A stretch of 8,627 nucleotides of DNA from Thioalkalivibrio sp. (lineage in GTDB: Bacteria; Pseudomonadota; Gammaproteobacteria; Ectothiorhodospirales; Ectothiorhodospiraceae), in assembly GCA_007119005.1 (NCBI GenBank), contig SKQM01000109.1, positions 1 through 8,627 of the forward strand. Direction: 5' to 3'. Positions within the stretch are counted from its first letter, which is position 1. Each line of letters begins with the position of its first letter. This document shows, one piece after another, positions 1-8,627 of the stretch. Under the pieces are notes generated by a model. That model was not told where the DNA came from, did no database searches, and worked only from the letters and a program-made list of their open reading frames with translations. The position numbers were made by a program, and so were the translations under genes.

Positions 1-821
<821 letters not shown>

Positions 822-825
<4 letters not shown>

Positions 826-1145
826 CGTCCCGGCTCCTCGTCGAGTCCGCCCATCACCCGTCCCTGAAACCCGTAGACCCGGCGTGCGCCGGCGTAGGCC
901 ACCAGGTTCACGGTCCGCGTCTGTCCCGGCTCGAAGCGCACCGCGGTGCCGGCCGGAATGTCCAGACGAAACCCGCGCGCAGCCGCCCGATCGAAGTCGA
1001 GCGCGTTGTTGACCTCGTGGAAGTGGTAGTGCGACCCGACCTGCACCGGGCGGTCCCCGGTGTTGGTCACCGCCAGCGTGACGGTCGGGCGCCCCTCATT
1101 CAGCTCGATCTCGCCCTCTTCGAGCAGGTACTCACCGGGTGTCAT
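822..1145 (-). CDS. ureB: Urease subunit beta
   Basis: UreB is the beta structural subunit of the bacterial three-subunit urease; it packs with UreA and UreC in the (ABC)3 enzyme. The 107-residue product has the normal length of a free-standing UreB. It carries family signatures: [18 protein letters not shown] at the start, [17 protein letters not shown] around residues 38-54, and [20 protein letters not shown] around 60-79. The ATG at 1145 follows a purine-rich GGGGGGAGGG ribosome binding site. The stop at 822-824 overlaps the ureC ATG. Unusually, about 200 bases separate it from ureA, and that gap is largely filled by a palindromic repeat. ureB therefore probably depends on its own strong ribosome binding site and not on coupling to ureA. 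Confidence 0.98.
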
Positions 1146-1187
1146 TCTGGCCCTCCCCCCATCTTCGACTCAGCTCGGCCGTGCCCG

Positions 1188-1297
1188 GGGTTCGATCCGG
1201 GCGATGCGTCAGCGGGACGCCGTGAATACATCCCTGTAGGCTTGATGGCCGCATCCATGCGGCCGACACCCGCTGACGCACCGCCCGGATCGAACCC
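1188..1297. repeat. 110-base REP/MITE-like palindromic element between ureA and ureB
   Basis: Two 29-base arms, 1188-1216 and 1269-1297, are reverse complements with a single mismatch (1204 against 1281). In the urease mRNA that mismatch becomes a G-U pair, so the stem would be unbroken. The 52-base interior holds two further hairpins: TACA-TCCC-TGTA at 1227-1238 and GGCCGCAT-CC-ATGCGGCC at 1247-1264. The whole can fold as a long stem topped by two small hairpins. No ORF of merit and no transposase is present, and I see no clear target-site duplication at the ends. The TACATCCCTGTA plus GCATCCATGC theme resembles intergenic repeats I recall from other Gammaproteobacteria, but I cannot verify copy number here. 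There is no U-run, so it is not a standard terminator. Confidence 0.85.
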
Positions 1298-1349
1298 TTC
1301 CGCCTCACGGTTGGACCACGCCCAATCCCCAAACCCACGCCGGCCCCGA

Positions 1350-1652
1350 TCAACGAATCGGTTCATGGACCGTCACCAGCTTGGTCCCGTCGGGGAAGGT
1401 CGCTTCCACCTGCACTTCGGGAATCATTTCCGGGACTCCCGCCATCACGTCCTCGCGGGTCAGGATCTCGCCCCCCAGGGCCATCAGTTCCGCGACCGTA
1501 CGGCCGTCGCGTGCGCCTTCGAGGATCGCCGCCGAGATCAGCGCGACGGCCTCGGGGTAGTTCAGCTTCAGGCCGCGGTCGCGCCGGCGCTCGGCCACCA
1601 GGGCGGCGGTGAAGAGCAGCAGCTTGTCTTTTTCCCTGGGGGTCAATTCCAT
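1350..1652 (-). CDS. ureA: Urease subunit gamma
   Basis: UreA is the smallest structural subunit of urease and forms the trimer core with UreB and UreC. The product is 100 residues, the standard length. It starts [20 protein letters not shown] and contains [20 protein letters not shown] around residues 27-46, DGRTVAELM, and the C-terminal [20 protein letters not shown], all characteristic of the family. The ATG at 1652 is preceded by a GGAG 8 bases upstream, within the 15-base gap after the ureD stop. Downstream, a 204-base spacer with a large palindrome separates it from ureB. Where this subunit is separate, ureA and ureB normally lie much closer together, so the spacing is odd. Confidence 0.98.
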   Translation of the reverse strand: MELTPREKDKLLLFTAALVAERRRDRGLKLNYPEAVALISAAILEGARDGRTVAELMALGGEILTREDVMAGVPEMIPEVQVEATFPDGTKLVTVHEPIR

Positions 1653-1667
1653 TCCAGAACTCCGATT

Positions 1668-2549
1668 TCAGGTCGACCAGATGCGCGGCGGACAGGCGGG
1701 TCGCCCCATCACCAGCGGTCTTAGCAGGAACCATGCCCGCACCATGGCCTCCCAGAGGGCCTCACCGGACTGCGCGAGCCAGCGGCAGACGAGCAGGCCG
1801 GTGTCCCGGGTGCCCCCGTCCACGCCGGGGCCTCCGGGCAACAGGGTGCATCCCATCACCGGGTCCGTTCCGAACGCTCCCATCTGGGCACGCAATTCGG
1901 CGAGCATCGCCGGTGTGGCCGGCCACGCGACCAGTGTCGCCAGATAGCCCTTGCCCTGCAGTCCCCAGGGCGCCTGCAGCATCGGTGTGCCGCCCTGCAG
2001 GCGCAGACGCTCGGCAAGAATCGTCCGCTCCGCCGCGACCACGTCCAGACTGAGGTCGCAGGAGCCGTGTTCGAAGCGATCACCACTGCCCGGCCGCCCG
2101 AGGCCGAGAACATCCCAGGCCAACAACCGTCCACCGGGCGCGACGTCGAAGCGGCTGCGCATCTCGACCCGGGCCCCCGCGTGCAGGATGTTCAGCGCCG
2201 GCAACCACTCCAGCGCGGCGTCTGCGCCGACCCGGAAGTGCTGGCGCTGCACGGCGGTGGCACCGGCCGATCGGTAGAACTTGCCCGCCGCCGGGGTGGT
2301 GATCAACGCGTGAGCACCCGTTGCGCTGTCCACGCGAATCTCGAGTTCATCGCCGCCGACCACGCCTCCCGGAGGGTGCAGCAGATAGCTGTGACAGGGA
2401 TCGCCCTCGGGGTGAAACACGCGCTGCACTCGCAGCGGGCCGTGATGGCGCCGGCGCCGGAGCACGGTGCGGTCGGGTCCAGCCTCGAAGCCCAGGTCCA
2501 GCCGCGCACGCCAGCCCTCCTCGCGGAGCCCGGTGGGCGCGCTTTTCAT
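1668..2549 (-). CDS. ureD: Urease accessory protein UreD
   Basis: UreD (UreH in some species) is the scaffold that binds apo-urease and recruits UreF and UreG for nickel delivery and lysine carbamylation. Visible family features, numbered from the chosen start, are WRARLDLGFEA at 13-23, GPLRVQRVFHPEG around 37-49, HPPGGVVGGDEL around 58-69, and TTPAAGKFYRS around 84-94. A long beta-rich body follows. The frame stays open to 2666, but I chose the ATG at 2549. It puts about ten residues before the conserved WRARL block, gives 293 residues (usual for UreD), and has a GGAAGA purine run just upstream. A start at 2666 would place codons across the NtrC-type palindrome and upstream of the proposed sigma-54 promoter. 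ureE, ureF and ureG are not in the window and may lie past ureC. Confidence 0.95.
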   Translation of the reverse strand: MKSAPTGLREEGWRARLDLGFEAGPDRTVLRRRRHHGPLRVQRVFHPEGDPCHSYLLHPPGGVVGGDELEIRVDSATGAHALITTPAAGKFYRSAGATAVQRQHFRVGADAALEWLPALNILHAGARVEMRSRFDVAPGGRLLAWDVLGLGRPGSGDRFEHGSCDLSLDVVAAERTILAERLRLQGGTPMLQAPWGLQGKGYLATLVAWPATPAMLAELRAQMGAFGTDPVMGCTLLPGGPGVDGGTRDTGLLVCRWLAQSGEALWEAMVRAWFLLRPLVMGRPACPPRIWST

Positions 2550-2582
2550 CTCTTCCAGGTGGCCTGTCACGCGATGATCGAA

Positions 2583-2598
2583 AGCAGGAATCGGGCCG
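2583..2598 (-). promoter_or_regulatory. Candidate sigma-54 promoter of the ureDABC operon
   Basis: The minus strand reads CGGCCCGATTCCTGCT against the -24/-12 consensus TGGCAYRNNNNTTGCW. The invariant GG (2597-2596) and GC (2585-2584) are present with exactly ten bases between them; three consensus positions differ. Transcription would begin near 2572, leaving about 23 bases before the ureD ATG. The match is moderate, but its distance to the two upstream NtrC-like sites is as expected for an enhancer-driven promoter. A stronger-looking TGGCA at 2630 has its GC one base too far away. Confidence 0.5.
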
Positions 2599-2648
2599 GC
2601 TCCGGGACAGCGATGCCAGCCGAATTGCCAAGCTCGCACGCGCCGCAA

Positions 2649-2665
2649 TGCACCATTATGGTGCA
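2649..2665. promoter_or_regulatory. NtrC-type enhancer site, promoter-proximal
   Basis: The sequence TGCACCATTATGGTGCA is a perfect 17-base inverted repeat around one central base. It fits the NtrC (NRI) consensus TGCAC-N7-GTGCA and closely resembles the enhancer sites upstream of enterobacterial glnA. Its centre (2657) is about 85 bases upstream of the predicted ureD transcription start. It lies between ppsR and ureD, and ureD is the only gene reading away from it. Confidence 0.8.
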
Positions 2666-2672
2666 AACTAGA

Positions 2673-2687
2673 GCACCATCATGGTGC
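2673..2687. promoter_or_regulatory. NtrC-type enhancer site, distal
   Basis: GCACCATCATGGTGC is a second perfect inverted repeat with the same half-site (GCACCAT). Its centre at 2680 is 23 bases from the centre of the first site and about 108 bases upstream of the predicted start. Two tandem sites allow the cooperative binding NtrC uses to form an active oligomer. The site begins only 8 bases beyond the ppsR stop. In RNA it could form a 6-bp hairpin, but no U-run follows, so a terminator role is less likely. Confidence 0.78.
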
Positions 2688-2694
2688 GCCGCCC

Positions 2695-3490
2695 TCAGGC
2701 AAGTTGCGCGCGGACCCGGCTGGCGATCTCCTCGACGGAGAGGTGGGTGACCTCGAGCCGCGGGATGTGCTCGCGGTAGAGGAATTCGTCGATCGCGAGG
2801 CACTCGTCCCGGCACTGTACGAGGCTTGCATATCGGCTGCCAGGCCGTCGCGACTCCCGGATGTGGGCGAGGCGCTCGGGGGAGATCACCAGGCCCAGCA
2901 GCCGTCCGCGCAGGCCGCGCAGTGAGCTGGGCAGCCGGGTATCGCCGGTCATGTCCTCGGGGATCAGCGGGTAGTTGGCGGCGAACATGCCGTAGTTCAT
3001 CGCCAGGTAGAGACAGGTCGGCGTCTTGCCCGAACGCGACACACCCATCAGCACCACTTCCGCGTGGCCGATATCGCCGGTCGCGAGGCCGTCATCGTGC
3101 GCGAGAGTGAAATTCAGCGCCTCGATGCGGCGGTCGTAACGGGCCATGTCGCCGATGCCGTGTGCGCGACCGGAGACGGATTCGGCCTTGCGCCCGAAGA
3201 CCTGTTCGAGCTGCTGCAGGTGATCGGAGAAGATGTCCACCACCGGCACCGGACATTCCCGAAGGTATGCCCGCAGCGTCGCGTCGGCGAAGGTCGCGAC
3301 AACCAGCGCCGGCTGCGGCCCGGTCCGCATCCGCTCGAAGATATCTTCCAGGTGTTCCTGGCTGCGGACGAAGGGCCGCAGATGCCAGCCGGGGTGCAGA
3401 CCCTCGAACTGGGTCAGCAGCGTCCGCGCCAGGGTCTCGGCGGTGATTCCGGTGCCGTCGGAGAGCAGATAGACCTGCGGCCGGGCCGGC

Positions 3491-3498
<8 letters not shown>
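2695..3498 (-). CDS. ppsR: PEP synthase regulatory protein (bifunctional kinase/pyrophosphorylase, DUF299)
   Basis: PpsR inactivates PEP synthase by ADP-dependent phosphorylation of a threonine next to the catalytic histidine, and reactivates it by phosphate-dependent removal of that group. The protein shows the DUF299 hallmarks: SDGTGITAE near the N-terminus (about residues 13-21), the P-loop GVSRSGKT at about 152-159, and YPLIPED after it. The frame can begin at a TTG at 3516, but I prefer the GTG at 3498. It gives [16 protein letters not shown], a leader length typical of the family, a total of 267 residues, and an 8-base overlap with the ppsA stop (GTGAATGA). A GGAG lies about ten bases upstream. 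Its position directly after ppsA supports the substrate assignment. Confidence 0.95.
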
Positions 3499-5845
<2,347 letters not shown>

Positions 5846-5855
5846 TGCCTTCTCC

Positions 5856-7991
5856 TTAGCGGATGGTTTCAGCGAATTCCTGCCCCGTGGCCAGCCCCCC
5901 GTTCGCATCGGTGAACGTGGCCTGGTCCTCGGTCAGTTGCACATAGGCCTTGAACCTTGCACTGATGTTGTTCAGGTAGGCAACCGGCTCGCTACCACGG
6001 ACATAACCGTGGCGCGCCTGCGAATGATACTTGCGTTGCGACAGCAGAAGCATCGCGTTCTCCACATTGTCGAACCAGCGATCGCTGTCCCAGCCCTTCT
6101 GCGCGGCCAGGCGGCGCGCATCCAGCACGTGGCCCACTCCGGCATTGTAGGCGGCGAGCGTAAACCAGATGCGGTCCGCAACGGACAGGTCTTCGGGCAG
6201 GCGCTGCCGCACCCAGTCGAGATAGGCGACACCGCCGCGTATGTTTTCCACAGGGTCGTCGATATTCTGCACCCCGACCTGTTGCGCGGTCCGTGGCATC
6301 AGTTGCATCAAACCCGTGGCACCCATCGGCGAACGTGCAGTCGGGTCGAAGCGGCTTTCCTGATACATCTGCGCGACGATCAGGCGCCAGTCGAAATCAT
6401 GCATGTCGGCATAGCGCTGAACGACGTCGTCCCAGGGTGACAACTGACCGGGCGAGCGGACCAGATCGTCGAACTTGCGACGGAGGCGGCGCTCGTCCTC
6501 GAAATGGCGGCGATAGAGGATGTTGTAAAAGGCGCTGCGGTGCTCCTTGCGGAAGAACTCGTTCAGGGCCTCGAGCATTTCGGTATCGGTGGACCGCACG
6601 GCCCAGGTGTGCGGCACGGGCGACCCCGCTTCGAACTGGCTGCGGACGTCGTCCCTGCGGGCCATCTCCATCGACAGCAGTTGGCCTTCGACCACCGCAT
6701 GGTCGAACTCACCCGCGACCAGGCGGTTGACCAGGTCCTCGATGTCCCCGCCGATTCCCGACACCGGCAGAAGCTCAAAGCCGTATTCGGTCGCAAGCGG
6801 CTCCAGCTCGGACCAGAGCATGCTGCCCGTGAATGCCGCCACGGTACTGCCCGCGACCCCGTCCCAGTCCGCGATCTCATCCGCGTCGGCCCTGCTGATC
6901 AGATGCGGCTGTGCGTGATGCCAGGGGTTGGTGAAGGTGACCGCCGCGTATCCCGGCTCGACCGGCTCCAGGAACCCCCCTGCAATGTCGGCGCGTCCCT
7001 CTTCCAGCCAGGTGAACAACACCTCCTGATGCGGTGGCACCACCACTTCCAGCCGCATTCGATGCTCTTCGGCAAAACGCCGGGCGAATTCGTATTCGAA
7101 GCCGACCAGTTCCCCACGCCACAGGAAATACGAAGCCGCCGTATTGGGCAGCAGGATGCGCAACCTGCGCCGCTCGCGCAGCTCCGGCAGATCGGCCACG
7201 TAGCGCGCTTCGCGTGGCCGGGTCAGCTTCTCCGTCGTCAGAAAGCGGTTCAGGGCCGCGAGCAGCTGCGGCGTCTGGGGACGAACGGCCCAAGCGATGG
7301 CCTGCCGCTCACCAAGCGGAAAGCCCAGACGCAGATCGTCCCGGTAGCTCAGGTACATCTCCGCGATGTTGCTGTCGCGCACCGTCGCATCGATCTGGCC
7401 CGCGACCAGCATGTCGAGCGTGGACTCGTCGTCGAAGTGATCGAGCCCGGGCAGCAGGTGGATGTCCGGGTGCTCCTCGCGCAGTACGGTCATCGTCTCC
7501 CAGAACGAGCTCGCCCGGTCCACCATCACGCTCCGGCCCGCCAGATCCTCGACCGCGTGGATGTCGCCGTTCGCAGCAGCGACCAGCACGACCTCGTAGA
7601 CGTGGTCGATGGGCAGGGAGAAGTCGACCCGCTCCTGCCGCAAGGGCGTGACGGTGAGGTTCGCGGCGATGATGTCGGCCCGTCCCTGCTCGAGCAGTGG
7701 CAGCATCTCGCCCAGGCGGAACACCGGAACCAGTTCCATGGACAGCCCCAGGGAACGGGCAAAGGCTTCGGCCAATTCGCGCTGTTGCGCCACCGGCGAC
7801 CCCTGCCTCGGCAGCGACGGCTCGCCCAGCGCGGTGCCGGGAACGATCACCCGGAGAACGCCCCGCTCCAGGAGCTTGTCCAGATCGCCGGTCTCCACCG
7901 GGCCCGCCCGGAGAGACCCTGGGGCCTGTTCACCGCAGCCCGGCGTCGCCACCAGCAGGAGAAGAACCATCAGCAACCAGCGAATCGACAT
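5856..7991 (-). CDS. mltF: MltF-like membrane-bound lytic transglycosylase with two solute-binding-like domains
   Basis: This is a predicted outer-membrane lipoprotein that cleaves peptidoglycan glycan strands. Residues 1-19 form a signal peptide with a weak lipobox (TPGC, C19). Two type-3 solute-binding-like domains follow, at about 40-265 and 276-500. The C-terminal SLT (lysozyme-like) domain, about 515-690, has the catalytic glutamate E545 in [10 protein letters not shown], the GLMQLMP motif at 560-566 and AAYNAGVGH at 613-621. At 711 residues it is about 190 longer than E. coli MltF, which has one sensor domain. The first domain keeps [11 protein letters not shown] with R118, the usual amino-acid-carboxylate ligand position; the second has [12 protein letters not shown] there and lacks that arginine. 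The ATG at 7991 has only a weak ribosome binding site. It probably heads a transcript with ppsA and ppsR. I am sure of the family; the exact ortholog name is an inference. Confidence 0.93.
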   Translation of the reverse strand: MSIRWLLMVLLLLVATPGCGEQAPGSLRAGPVETGDLDKLLERGVLRVIVPGTALGEPSLPRQGSPVAQQRELAEAFARSLGLSMELVPVFRLGEMLPLLEQGRADIIAANLTVTPLRQERVDFSLPIDHVYEVVLVAAANGDIHAVEDLAGRSVMVDRASSFWETMTVLREEHPDIHLLPGLDHFDDESTLDMLVAGQIDATVRDSNIAEMYLSYRDDLRLGFPLGERQAIAWAVRPQTPQLLAALNRFLTTEKLTRPREARYVADLPELRERRRLRILLPNTAASYFLWRGELVGFEYEFARRFAEEHRMRLEVVVPPHQEVLFTWLEEGRADIAGGFLEPVEPGYAAVTFTNPWHHAQPHLISRADADEIADWDGVAGSTVAAFTGSMLWSELEPLATEYGFELLPVSGIGGDIEDLVNRLVAGEFDHAVVEGQLLSMEMARRDDVRSQFEAGSPVPHTWAVRSTDTEMLEALNEFFRKEHRSAFYNILYRRHFEDERRLRRKFDDLVRSPGQLSPWDDVVQRYADMHDFDWRLIVAQMYQESRFDPTARSPMGATGLMQLMPRTAQQVGVQNIDDPVENIRGGVAYLDWVRQRLPEDLSVADRIWFTLAAYNAGVGHVLDARRLAAQKGWDSDRWFDNVENAMLLLSQRKYHSQARHGYVRGSEPVAYLNNISARFKAYVQLTEDQATFTDANGGLATGQEFAETIR

Positions 7992-8026
7992 GGTCCACGC
8001 GTGAGCAGAAGGGATGACAGCCCCTT

Positions 8027-8032
8027 TTTATA
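8027..8032 (-). promoter_or_regulatory. Possible -10 element for the mltF-ppsA-ppsR transcript
   Basis: TATAAA occurs on the minus strand 35-40 bases upstream of the mltF-like ATG, an AT-rich spot in a GC-rich stretch. Transcription would start near 8020. No acceptable -35 hexamer is seen 16-18 bases upstream (AGGAGA at the 17-base position), so this is a weak call. Confidence 0.3.
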
Positions 8033-8355
8033 GCCGATGGCAACGAACTTCTCCTGTCGGCGGCGCTGGACCGGACCAGGCGGAGAGAAAATAGCCGGGG
8101 AATGGGCAAACGCGGACGCTCCGTGTCGCCGAAGCGGGCCGGAGGGGCAATCTCAGAAGGGATGGAGCCGTCGGGCAGAATCCATGAAAAACACCACCCA
8201 CAGGCGGCGGGAAGGTCATCCGCCCGGAAACCACCGACCGATGTCTTTCCGCGGGTTTCGCGATAACGGGCGGTCAGCTCGCGCCTGGCGAGCCTGTAAA
8301 CGCATGTTGGGAGCGTGCAGAATCCGGAGCGGAATCGGCCCGTTGGGTGTTTCTG
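8033..8355. other. Gene-poor intergenic stretch with inverted repeats
   Basis: No convincing coding region is found on either strand; the open frames here encode Arg/Pro-rich or low-complexity products with poor ribosome binding sites. Visible structure: CCGCCCG (8220-8226) pairs with CGGGCGG (8267-8273), and GAAACC (8227-8232) just inside pairs with GGTTTC (8254-8259), leaving a 7-base bulge on one side. A separate tight hairpin has GCTCGC (8277-8282) and GCGAGC (8288-8293) around a 5-base loop. Neither is followed by a T-run, so these are not typical terminators. A leader region or small RNA is possible but unsupported. Confidence 0.4.
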
Positions 8356-8469
8356 CTAGAAGAACAGCATCACACTGACCGACGCCATGATCGGCACGCC
8401 CGCAACGACGGCGAGCGTGAGTACGCAGATGGAGCAATCCTTTACACGACCAGAGCGAAAGAGTTTCAA
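8356..8469 (-). CDS. Possible 37-residue single-pass membrane peptide
   Basis: I do not recognise this peptide. Starting at a TTG (8469), it would be 37 residues: a basic head (KLFRSGRVKD), a CSIC pair, then a run of about 24 mostly hydrophobic residues to a C-terminal MLFF. The layout suits a small inner-membrane protein with its N-terminus in the cytoplasm. A GGAG lies 8 bases before the TTG, which is what makes the start plausible; the same frame extends upstream to 8547 without such a site. It is separated from the mltF-like gene by about 360 bases and lies about 110 bases from the FNR/Anr-like box at the right edge. A chance ORF cannot be excluded. Confidence 0.35.
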   Translation of the reverse strand: MKLFRSGRVKDCSICVLTLAVVAGVPIMASVSVMLFF

Positions 8470-8579
8470 ATCAGATTCTCCAACCAGGCCAAAGCTTTTT
8501 GAACGCCGGGGAGTCTGACAGGTGGGCCGCACATCCGCAACCGTCAACGTCCCCGGGGCGCCGGAGAAGGTGCGCTTTC

Positions 8580-8593
8580 TTGATCTGGATCAC
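8580..8593. promoter_or_regulatory. FNR/Anr-like binding site
   Basis: TTGATCTGGATCAC matches the FNR/Anr consensus TTGAT-N4-ATCAA at nine of ten defined positions. Such sites bind the oxygen-sensing regulator under low oxygen. The target is uncertain: it could act on a plus-strand gene beginning just outside the window, or on the small minus-strand ORF ending at 8356. No good -10 hexamer is seen at the spacing expected for activation in either direction. Confidence 0.5.
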
Positions 8594-8627
8594 AGATGAC
8601 CCGTTGGGCCCGCGTCCCGACCCAACC

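Noticed and set aside
1187..1200. tRNA T-arm-like words (GGTTCGATCC) in the ureA-ureB spacer
   Set aside because: The T-loop is one base short, no acceptor, D or anticodon arms can be placed, and the word is part of the arm of the palindromic repeat.
2614..2630. TGGCA-N-GGC sequence as the sigma-54 promoter of ureD
   Set aside because: The GG and GC elements are eleven bases apart, not ten, and sigma-54 promoters tolerate spacing changes poorly; 2583-2598 has the right spacing.
8013..8032. Short terminator-like hairpin on the plus strand (AAGGG with CCCTTTTT)
   Set aside because: The stem is only 5 bp and no plus-strand gene ends before it; the T-run is better seen as part of the minus-strand TATAAA.
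6504..8033. A 509-residue plus-strand open frame opposite the transglycosylase gene
   Set aside because: Same codon-shadow effect; the minus strand has clear solute-binding and SLT motifs.
8082..8170. Glycine-riboswitch-like words on the plus strand (GGAGAG, CGCCGAAG, GGGGCAA, TCTCAG)
   Set aside because: Order and spacing fail: the CGCCGAAG and GGGGCAA blocks are split, the P3 hairpin is missing, the GGCAAAAGGAC segment is absent, and no glycine gene follows on that strand.
8037..8378. A 113-residue plus-strand open frame
   Set aside because: The product is Arg-rich without recognisable motifs, it lacks a convincing ribosome binding site, and it runs through inverted repeats.

Overview
This window looks like a chromosomal segment from a GC-rich Gammaproteobacterium. 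The evidence is the pairing of ppsA with its DUF299 regulator, an MltF-type lytic transglycosylase, a urease operon in the order ureD-A-B-C, and FNR/Anr-like and NtrC-like DNA sites. A repeat between two urease genes recalls intergenic repeats I associate from memory with halophilic or alkaliphilic Gammaproteobacteria, but I cannot fix a genus. All seven confident genes lie on the minus strand, so transcription runs from high to low coordinates. The long plus-strand ORFs opposite them are GC-driven shadows.

Layout in the direction of transcription: (1) 8627-7992 is about 630 bases without a confident gene. It has an FNR/Anr-like box at the right edge, a possible 37-residue membrane peptide with a good ribosome binding site, and some inverted repeats. 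(2) 7991-5856 is a long MltF-like lytic transglycosylase lipoprotein with two tandem periplasmic solute-binding-like domains before the transglycosylase domain. (3) 5845-3491 is PEP synthase (ppsA), starting 10 bases after the transglycosylase. (4) 3498-2695 is ppsR, the kinase/pyrophosphorylase that switches PEP synthase off and on; it overlaps the ppsA end. (5) 2694-2550 is a control region with two NtrC-type palindromes and a candidate sigma-54 promoter, spaced as in known nitrogen-regulated promoters. (6) 2549-1 is the urease operon: ureD (chaperone), ureA (gamma), ureB (beta) and the first 275 codons of ureC (alpha), which runs off the left edge. A 110-base palindromic repeat sits between ureA and ureB.

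Two functional blocks meet here. One is cell-wall turnover plus gluconeogenic carbon control (mltF-ppsA-ppsR, tightly packed, probably one transcript). The other is urea-nitrogen assimilation (ureDABC) under apparent NtrC/sigma-54 control. No wholly new system is evident. The points most worth checking are the urease control region, the structured repeat inside the urease operon, the two-sensor transglycosylase, and the small ORF with the FNR-like box at the right end.
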